Part shown: piece after piece, positions 56,307-64,000 of the stretch
Layout of the letters: every line of letters starts with the position of its first letter
Numbering within the stretch: position 1 is the stretch's first letter
DNA from: Tenodera sinensis
Lineage: Eukaryota > Arthropoda > Insecta > Mantodea > Mantidae
DNA: 64,000 nt
Direction of reading: 5' to 3'
NCBI GenBank assembly: GCA_030765045.1
Contig: CM060964.1
Span: 279,546,888 to 279,610,887, forward strand
Position numbers and translations under genes: made by a program
The notes under the pieces: generated by a model
What the model was told of the DNA's origin: nothing
What the model saw: only the letters and a program-made list of their open reading frames with translations
The model's database searches: none

Positions 56307-58931
56307 TTTTGTCCCCACTTCCATTCGTATCTGCACTTGGAATTGTCAGAGTATCACCAATAAGTTTCATGAATTACTACACTTCCTTACGGTTTATGAA
56401 GTATACCTCCTGTTCGCCACTGAAACCAAATTAGTTCCTCACATACATTTCCACATTCCTGGCTATGATATCTATCGCGCAGATCCCCTAACTCGACTAG
56501 AACGGGTGGTTCTGCGGTGCTTATCAAAACCTGTTTGGCTCACCATGTCCTTCTGCCCATTTTGGAGGACTCCTTCCAGGTTGCTCGGATTCAACTGTCT
56601 ACTACTTCCGCAAACATTCAAGTTGGATATTTTTATTCTGCTCCTCAGAATCATGTTACTCTTGCTGATTTCTGGGGTATTACTCATGCCTTCAAGGCCC
56701 CCTTTCTAGTCGGAGGCGACTTTAATTCCAAACATCCTCTTTGGGGTTCGAATCTCTCAAATCCTAGAGGTAAACTCTTACACACTGCAATTCATCAGTT
56801 ACACCTAGATATAATCTCTCCAGCTGAACCCACGTTCTACCCGCACAATGGTGGGACTCCAGACGTGCTGGATTTCTTCATCGGACGTAATATTTCCCGT
56901 CACTGTTCCCTTCTTTCCGTTATTCACGATCTGAGCTCCGATCATTTACCAGTCCTGCTTACTCTCTCTGACTGAGTGAAGTATAAAGACATCTTTCCGT
57001 CCCTGGTACGGTATCCTTTTGAGTGGTCTTTGTGCAGCTCTTTGTTTGCCGACCTCACTGTTAAGACTGTGCCTCTTAAGTCACCCCGTGATGTTGATGT
57101 AGCTGTTTCTACCCTGACTCGTAATATACAGTGTGCCGACAACCTTGCCAGCAGCAACATCCACGATCCCCGTCCTCGGTCTGTGTCTTCCTGCTCTCCT
57201 GAGATTCGTCTTCTACATTCCATCTAGAAGGACTGTCGGAAACCCTGGGAATGTACGCATTGCCCACTTCATAAAACTAATTTTAACCGCGCAACTCGGG
57301 AACTGAAGGCTGCCCTACGTGCTGCACGCATCAATGCTGCCGAAGGCAAACTTCGAGTCTTAAACGCCCGCGATGGTTCCTTATGGCAGAAGACTAGATC
57401 TTTGACACGTCATTCCGCTGCCATACCGCCTCTTAAGATTGGCAACACTTGGTATTCTACGCCACTTGAGAAGGTCATTCTGTTTTCTGAACTCCTGATA
57501 CGACAGTTTTCACCCAAATCTGTGCTCGACGTGGAATTCAATCATCGTGTGGAAGAAGAACTCGCGAAACCTTTATTATTCACTCCTTTTCGACACTACT
57601 TTACCCCTGCTGAAGTTAAAAATGTCATCGTTCGCTCAACTCGCAAGTCTCCAGGTCCTGATCTTATTGTACAACCCTTATTACTTCATTTTCCCCGGAA
57701 TGCGCTAGTCCTGCTAATACAGATCTACAACGCTATTCTCCGCACTGCTCATATCCCTCGCCAATGGAAGCATGCTACCGTTATACTTCTTCCTAAACCT
57801 GACAAAGCTAAAAATGATCCCCGCAGCTATCGTCCTATTAGTTTACTCTCCCTACTCTACAAAATCTTCGAACGTCTCCTTCTGCCTCGCCTCTTCTCTC
57901 AGCTCGTACCAATTATCCCTGATACCCAGTTTGGTTTTCGCCCTCTTCACTCCTGCTCTCAGCAGCTACATCGCGTCGTTGACACTATTCTTGATACCTA
58001 TGAACATCTATCTGTGTGTTTAGTATTGTTTCTGGATACGGAGAAAGCGTTTGATAAGTTTTGGCTCAATGGTTTGTTATTCAAGCTCAAACCGCATCTC
58101 TCGGACACCTATTTTTGCCTTCTACAGTTATATTTGTATAACCACACCTTTTCCGTCAAATATGACCATGCCTTCTCCAAGGCCCTTCCTATTTCCTCTG
58201 GTGTACCGCTAGGAAGCGTACTAGGCCCTTTATTATATCTGGTATATACCTCCGATTTTCCTCGTCATCCTCAACTCACCATGGCGGCCCTGAGTGTGGG
58301 CACTTGTGCTGTGACTGCTAGCCACCTTCAGGACTTCTGTAATCAAATTCATTCCTGGTGTCAACGTTGGAGAGTGACTATGAACGCTCATAAGTCCAGA
58401 GTTGTGAAGTTCACTTACAAAAAGAACGTGACCCATCATCCCCTTTACCTAAATGGGACGGAGATACCCACAGCGACTTCCATAAGATACCTCGGCCTTA
58501 TCTTGGACAGCCGGCTAACATGGGGTCCTCATCTTTGTAGTCTAGTGCTGAGGATTTGTCACCGTATCCGCGAAGTCCATCATCTTGTGTCTGGTTCCTC
58601 GCCCTTACCTTTGCGGTACAAGCGCCTGGTTTATACTTCCTTAATTCGACCTATGTGGCAGTATAGCTGTGCTATTTGGGGTTCTGCAGCTCCGTCGCAG
58701 ATCATCAGGATCCAGCGTGCACAGAATCGTTTTCTACGCCTCATGACCGGCGCTCCCTGGTACGTGCGCAACTCTACGCTGCATGCTGATATAGGTCTAC
58801 CGGAGGTGATGTGTATCCTCCGCATCTGCTACAGGAGACTGCATCAATCCTGTCTGCGCCATGACAATCCTCTGCTCCGCCATATTTATCTTCCTCTTGA
58901 ACCTCTCCGACGAAGACTGAAGCGCCGTTGA
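56299..58931 (+). pseudogene. Jockey-2 ORF2, active site deleted
   Basis: Endonuclease: RICTWNCQSITNKFHEL, TETKL, GGDFNSKHPLWGS, LSSDHLPVLL, with a frameshift at about 56510 and a TGA at 56973. The linker has another stop near 57225. From 57402 the RT is open to the end: RKSPGPDLIVQPLL, SYRPISLLSLL, TQFGFRPLHSCSQQLHR, FLDTEKAFDKFW, SGVPLGSVLGPLLYLVYTSD, YLGLILDSRLTW, ending RRRLKRR. Between YTSDFPRHPQL and SVGTCAVTASHLQ, where copy 1 has FADDIAI, only TMAAL remains: the catalytic Asp pair is gone. The frame stays open across that deletion, so the damage is an in-frame loss. The protein would otherwise be close to full length. Confidence 0.87.
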
Positions 58932-59120
58932 CATCCTGATTTGCGACTGAACATTTAGCTCTATACAAATACTTTTTCTGTAACTGTTTTCCCTATTTCT
59001 GTTACATTGTTGGGACTATCGCTGGATAGCATCCCAATTATACGTTTCATGTTGTTCTGTGTCTAGCTTAGCTCAACTATATTGTACCTAATTGTACAGA
59101 AGAGTTTCCTTTAAGAGTTT

Positions 59121-59245
59121 CCATGCTATTAGGAACCTGGCAACAGCGCAAGGATAGAAAAGGACGAGGCTAATGGCAACTTGTATGCGCTAGATAGACA
59201 GATATGTCCCATTTAACTCCATACTGTCATCTAAGGGTGAGACAA
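59121..59245 (+). repeat. Dispersed repeat T, copy 2, right part
   Basis: CCATGCTATTAGGAACCTGG, ATGGCAACTTGTATGCGCTA and CCCATTTAACTCCATACTGT match 42248-42368 in order. Confidence 0.82.
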
Positions 59246-59276
59246 GGTATAGATTCGGTTACACTACCGACAGACA

Positions 59277-59400
59277 ACCACCACAGCTCAGTGCCAAAGC
59301 ATGGGAATAGTAAACGAAAGATGTGTTCGAATCCCGACATTGATATCCATTTTTCTTCTTCTTCATCATCATCATGTTATATTATCATATTTTTCGCACT
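59277..59400 (+). mobile_element. Decayed tRNA-derived SINE
   Basis: CACCACAGCTCAGTGCC resembles an A box and TGTTCGAATCCCGACATTGA a B box with 3' tRNA-like pairing, 40-odd bases apart. A TCTTCTTCATCATCATCATG tail follows. It is too worn to be a tRNA gene. Limits are approximate. Confidence 0.45.
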
Positions 59401-59724
59401 CTCCGAAGAGCAAGGAAGAATTAAACGCAAGCACAAATGGATTCTGTTTGAACGAAAGACTAAAGCATGTTTCCTTAGTTTGTGAACAAGTAATATAGAG
59501 CGTAATTTGATTATACGGGTTCTAAACCTATTCCTACTGCACAAGAAATAAAAAGGAGGCGGTGGGAATTTGGGAACATCCCAAATATTACTCTTATAAA
59601 TAACGGCGTTCCTAGTAGATGGATTTAGTTCTCGAAAGGAGACACTCGGATGTTTCTAGTACATGAATTTCGAACACCTGTGATTCTGAGCGTGAAATAC
59701 ATTAATATGCAAAATCAGAGCTCG

Positions 59725-59806
59725 ATGCCACAGTAGCGTTTTGGTAGAGTGCGGGTTCTGAAACTGAATTAGGGAGGTTGAAATATTGACGGATGTTTGG
59801 GTTTTT

Positions 59807-59878
<72 letters not shown>

Positions 59879-59880
59879 TC
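59725..59880 (+). mobile_element. Decayed tRNA-derived SINE with TTTC tail
   Basis: GCCACAGTAGCGTTTTGGTA followed by GAGTGCGGGTTCTGAAACTG and GAGGTTGAAATATTGACGGA resembles a tRNA-like head with a mutated B box. The sequence then passes into the (TTTC) tract. Recognition is by pattern only. Confidence 0.35.
59806..59880 (+). repeat. TTTC tetranucleotide microsatellite
   Basis: About 18 perfect TTTC units. The repetitive SFFLSFFL open frames are artefacts. Confidence 0.97.
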
Positions 59881-60048
59881 CGGATTCTATCTAAAACGAA
59901 AACAACCTTTTTTCCAGATCTTCAATTTGTTATCACATTCGAAAGGCATACGGCACAGGTATACGATACAATTGCTTAGTTAACTGAAGCTCTTTCATTT
60001 TACAGGTATAAACCAATTAATATTAATTTGCAATTGAATAGCTGATTA

Positions 60049-60960
60049 GGGGAAAGTAGCCTAATATGGGGTGGTGCTTAATTTGAGGTACCTCATTATC
60101 TTCCCTGCATGATGCTGAGACCTGCTGGAAAGCTCATTAACCAAGAGAGGTTTGGCAAGAAAGCTACCTGCGAGCAGGTCACCGTATTCCTGCGTGAAAT
60201 CGCATCACAGTGAGTTAAAGAAAGAACTGTGCTCCTTGAAATTATTTGCTGTTGCTGATATCTGAGTATGCAAATGTAATAAGGTAATTACTGTTTCAAA
60301 CACAATTATGCTCAAGTTATAGTATTAGGATCAACCTATCTTCCGATAGCCTGTTCTTTGGCTAAATTTGATTACAAAAGGAGCTAAAAGAATTAGTGAT
60401 TTAAAATGGCGAGTTTCCTATTGTGGGGTAGCATGGAGGACCGACAGGGAGAAGCTTGGATAAGGTGCTGCAAATATTTAAAGTGGGCGCACACTGTTTG
60501 CGTAGGTGATAATTCACACAAATTTCATTGTGAAGTGTGTGAGCAAAGGAAATAGACAAAACAACGAACAGTCTAGTTATTAGGGACAAAATAGGATGTG
60601 ATGTCGGGATTTGAACCTTGGACTTTACATGTGCCCATGAGCCAATCATATTTAATACAGACTTAAGTAGTGCAAACTTCTGAACTTGTGATGTATTATA
60701 TTAACACTAGGAAAGTGATCTCATATTAGGAACCTCTGTCACCCCATATTAGGCACCACCCCATATTAGGAATCCAATTTTGGTGCTTTAGAAAAGTGTG
60801 TTGCATTTCCACAATAGTGCATTTAAGCACGTGTATTACATTCTGCAATGTAAATAAACAGTTGAAATATATAACTATATTATTCATGGATACATATCTG
60901 TGTTATTCTTGAACACACTGTGAAAAGAAAAAATGTACCCCATATTAGGCTACTTTCCCC
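60049..60960. mobile_element. Inverted-repeat element (MITE-like) with TA flanks
   Basis: GGGGAAAGTAGCCTAATATG followed by GGGT at 60049 recurs inverted at 60960, a 24-bp perfect inverted repeat, with TA on both sides (60047-60048 and 60961-60962). The size of 912 bp, TA duplication and lack of a transposase frame suggest a non-autonomous Tc1/mariner-superfamily element. CCCCATATTAGG occurs at the right end and twice more at 60742-60753 and 60759-60770, so the terminal motif is also subterminal. A decayed SINE lies inside at about 60590-60660. Confidence 0.82.
60590..60660 (-). mobile_element. Decayed tRNA-derived SINE head
   Basis: On the minus strand GATTGGCTCATGGGCACATG, then GGTTCAAATCCCGACATCAC gives a B box (GGTTCAAATCC) and a 3' half of a tRNA-like sequence. 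The A box is poor. It sits inside the inverted-repeat element 60049-60960. Confidence 0.4.
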
Positions 60961-60962
60961 TA

Positions 60963-62284
60963 TAACCAAATGTAAGCTAAACATTGCTTTCACGTGTATC
61001 CAATGCTTCATATTATTTCCACTGATGCAAGCTTAGAAAGTTAAAATTGTTGCTATTAATCCGTTCGGGTGCTATATAATGCTAGAGTAGTGTGATATTA
61101 ACCTACTTCGATTACTATTGTAATCAATGTAAGTTTTGTTCATAACATTTGTTCGTCAAGAGCGAAAATCTAATATGACCATTATGTAATTTAATTTTAT
61201 ACGAGTAGCTATTTGAACACAATTTATTTGAAGTAATTGCTAAAAAAAATAAGCATTCTAGTAGCAATTATTATCCTTAATTAAATTAGCAAACGTATCG
61301 TCTGACACAAGTATTTCAATTGCATAAATGCCCTGTGCTGAAGGTGCAGAGTTCTTTCTTGCTTATTAAAAACACGCTATTTCTTTACGAACTCCAAACC
61401 AGTCGTGCTCACATGGCACACTTCGGAGACGCTCGGGTAAGTACAGCGACACGTGGTTCCGGAGCCTTGGCGTGCTAATTCTTGCATTCTGCCACCTCAT
61501 CTCTCCCCGCGCCTAGTGAAGGCTAAGGCAGCAAGCACCCGAAGCCCTATTCTCCCCTCTGTTCAGTAGTAGAGAACGAGACATATTCCTTCCTACGCGC
61601 TAATTCTTAATGAGGGAAAGCGACTAGTATTACAATTATTAATATTACTTATTAATTTCTAGTTTAATTTAGTTATAGAGCAATTCCGCGAACATGTCAT
61701 ACCGAGTGTTAAAATTTGAAATTAATGTTTCACTTTTTTTCTGAGGAAAGATGATGCTAGATACTCCAAAGTGAAAAATAAATGTTTTTAACGTGAATAT
61801 GGGTTCAAATTTCACTTCTTATCCATATATTTCCAAAGCACTAAAAATAAGCGCGAATAACGGTGATTTTCATATCAATATTTCAGGAGCTATGTACAAC
61901 TGTTTTAATTTTTTTGTTCTGTACATCACACAATGACTCTTCGTCTTCGAAACGTGTATATGGCTAATAATTTCCGACATTTATAAATAATCCTTAGAGC
62001 CTCTTTAATTATTACTGTGTGTCAATGTCTGTTAGTCACGGTAAATAAGGATAAAGTCCTCTGCAGGGAAAAGTAATAGACTGAAACAAATATCCTTTTT
62101 GATTCTGCGTCATTACAATATAACAAATAAAAAAGTACCAGGAAGTTTTCCTCTATAGTCATTAGTTTTCCCACAAAACACGTGACTAACGGACAATTAG
62201 TGCTGGCGCCCTGTGGTCGTCATACGCGTACAATTGGTTCTGAGACTTCAGTCAGGATAGACGTATCAGTCTGTTTTTGACTCC
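60963..62284. other. Unassigned intergenic or intronic sequence
   Basis: A+T-rich except for a G+C-rich stretch at about 61380-61580 that has no open frame of note. No repeats shared with the rest of the window were seen. Confidence 0.45.
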
Positions 62285-64000
62285 ATGACTAAAACACCAG
62301 CCCAAAGACAACGTGAATACAAACAATGTCTGAAGGAGCAAGGCAGGAATGGAAGGAAAAAATAAAAGTGACTATGAGGAAAGGAAGAGCAATACTGAAA
62401 CAAACAAAACAAGGAAGAGAACACCTCAAAGCTGAATATAGGAGATATAAGCAAGCACAGTGGGCAAGACAGAAGATAAGAGACCAAGAAGGGATTGATA
62501 AGGATACTCCATCAACATCAACCGCTTTCAAAAGCAAACGGTATTTCGGAAAGTGCAGAAAACGTGTTGAGAAAGCATTGCCGCAATCTCCACGTAAAAG
62601 AAAAGAAATGATTCGTAAGTTAGCAGTTGAACAGGGATTACATGTTGTAAAACCAAAGCATTCTGTCCCGGTGTCAGGAAAACAACTATCAGAGGAGCTT
62701 AAAAGTGCAATCATCAAGTTCTGTCAGGATGATTCAATATCTTACCAAGCTCGTGGAAGAGATGATTTTATTGAAATCCATGTTCAGGGAGAAACAAAAG
62801 AAGTTCGCATTAGGTATCTAGTGGTAACATTAAAAGAAGCACATGCACTCTTTCTACAAGACTGAGTAGAAATGTCCGTGGGGTTGACAAAATTCGCTGA
62901 ATTACGCCCTGCTCACGTGCGTCTTCAAAGTCAGATCCCACATAATGTGTGCACATGTATTATACATGAAAATACGAAGTTTCTTCTCAAAGCATTGTGT
63001 AAAAATCATGTACTCACTGAGACTGAATTTCGCAAGTTCATAGCACAAGTGGTTTGTGATCAGAAATTGAGTGAATGTGTGCAGCGAGGATGCTCCAACT
63101 GCCCGAGATTGAGTGGAGCAGACATTTCGGATAAACTTGCTAATTCTCCATGCGAATGGAAGCTGTGGTGTTCACGTAATGGAAGAATGGAAATAGAAGT
63201 TAAACATGGGTCTGTAAAAGACTGCATTGAAGAACTGAGCAATTGCCTGCCATGTTTCCTTAATCACGTTTATGTAAAAAGACAGCAATCCGAGGCCTTT
63301 AAGAAGGCTCGGGAAAATGTTGCAATTAGTGAAGCTGTGATAAAGATCGACTTCTTTGAGAACTACACATGCAAGGGGCAAAATGAAATTCAAGCTGCCC
63401 ACTGGAAGAATACACAGATCTCAAAATTTACTGCTGTTGCCAGGCATAGGAAAGAAGATATTGGTGAAATTCAGAAACAATCTTTTGCTTTGGTGTCTGA
63501 TTATGTATCGCATGACAAATATGCAGTTGATATTTGCCTAAGGAATATATTTTCGGAAATATTGGATATTGTTCCGAATCTTGAACTTGTGAAAGTGTTT
63601 TCTGATGGAGGTGCTTGTCATTTTAAGCAGAAATACACATTGAGCCATGTGACATATCTTTCCGAAGTATTTGGAATCCAAATTGAATGGCACTTCTTCG
63701 AATCCTATCACGGAAAGGGGGCAGTAGATGCGATTGGAGGACAAGTGAAGAGGATGGCATGGACAGCTGCGAAAGCAGGAAGCAGGATTCAGAGTGCTGA
63801 AGAATTTGTTAATACTGTTAGAAAGAAAACCAAAATATGTGTTCTTGAAGTTTCTCTGCCTGAAATTGAGGAAGCAAAAGAATTTCTCGACAAAAGATTT
63901 GAACGTATTTCACTTATGCCGTCCACTCAGCGGGTTCATTATGTGAAAGTATTAGGTTTAAATGTTGTGGAATATGTTTTTCTTTCATGTGCGGAAAGTG
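62285..64000 (+). pseudogene. DDE transposase-like gene, nearly open, runs off window end
   Basis: The likely start is ATG 62285 (MTKTPAQRQREYKQCLKEQG), a head typical of this arthropod-expanded family. A frameshift near 62345 joins it to the frame open from 62326. That frame continues through KSKRYFGKCRKRVEKALP and ALPQSPRKRKEMIRKLA to a TGA at 62863-62865. The same frame is then open without a break to base 64000 (378 codons): VGLTKFAELRPAHVRL, QIPHNVCTCIIHENTKFLL, ENYTCKGQNEIQAAHW (a likely catalytic Asp in the preceding KIDFFENY), VKVFSDGGACHFKQKY (second Asp) and ESYHGKGAVDAIGGQVKR. The D-x-x-E-N-Y, SDG..x.xFK and HGKG..D..GG..KR motifs belong to a DDE-fold family I know from arthropods and Hydra but cannot name securely. 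Two lesions in 570 codons suggest a young copy. No terminal repeat is visible inside the window. Confidence 0.72.

Larger units (their letters stand above)
54627..59120 (+). mobile_element. Jockey-type non-LTR retrotransposon, copy 2, no poly-A
   Basis: Same organisation as copy 1: a 5' UTR of 266 bp, ORF1 (54893), ORF2 (56299) and a 3' UTR. It is more G+C-rich at third positions and clearly diverged in protein sequence. By comparison with the uninterrupted repeat T at 42250, only CC can be a target duplication (54625-54626 and 59121-59122). The 3' end TAAGAGTTT carries no A-tail. ORF1 has two frameshifts and a stop; ORF2 has stops and a deletion at the RT active site. It is an old, dead copy. 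Confidence 0.87.

Noticed and set aside
61380..61580. G+C-rich stretch as a promoter or CpG island
   Set aside because: No initiator, TATA or adjacent first exon can be shown; composition alone is not enough.

Overview
This is an A+T-rich, repeat-dense piece of an animal nuclear genome, most likely a hemimetabolous insect with large introns. That placement is an inference from the arthropod-type transposons, the tRNA-derived SINEs and an invertebrate-like plexin domain-containing protein; I cannot name a species. I see no bacterial features, operons, CRISPR array or functional RNA gene.

The only host gene I can support lies on the minus strand. It is an orthologue of the plexin domain-containing proteins (PLXDC1/2, tumor endothelial marker 7 family). 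Four internal coding exons are visible at 37219-37704, 20509-20657, 1519-1653 and 692-884. Their splice sites and phases fit together exactly (963 nt, 321 codons). The N-terminal exon or exons and the C-terminal half (rest of the domain, PSI, transmembrane segment) were not found. The introns of about 16.5 kb and 18.9 kb are built almost entirely of mobile elements.

Layout. 1-6 kb: exons 3 and 4 of the visible set, a DDE transposase remnant at the very start, SINE insertions including a large palindrome, and a worn-out hAT element hit by two SINEs. 8.3-17.2 kb: a three-level nest, an outer inverted-repeat element holding a hAT element with a clean 8-bp target duplication, which holds a Jockey-type LINE. 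17-21 kb: dispersed repeats, a LINE 3' scrap, GAA and ATT microsatellites and one host exon. 21.2-23.7 kb: a young non-autonomous LTR retrotransposon with near-identical LTRs. 24.5-27.2 kb: a decayed ZMYM1-like hAT with a SINE in it. 28.2-30.2 kb: a Tc1 element with a SINE in it. 30.5-44 kb: a mosaic of direct and inverted segmental copies, a LINE scrap, a 2.9-kb TG-rich array and the most 5' visible host exon. 44-53 kb: two I-like LINE copies and a second hAT split by one of them. 54-59 kb: a second Jockey copy inserted in a dispersed repeat. 59-64 kb: decayed SINEs, a TA-flanked inverted-repeat element rich in CCCCATATTAGG, and a nearly open DDE transposase gene that runs off the window end.

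No gene set here forms a pathway. The relationships are those of insertion into insertion, so target-site duplications and interrupted reading frames give a relative chronology. The most unusual observations are the 8.9-kb nest, an identical 8-nt ORF1/ORF2 overlap (ATGnnTAA) kept in two diverged Jockey copies, SINE insertions with an inverted 5' part, a gag-like protein grown by 13-residue tandem repeats, and a TG array that seems to have expanded from a short TG tract inside a dispersed repeat.
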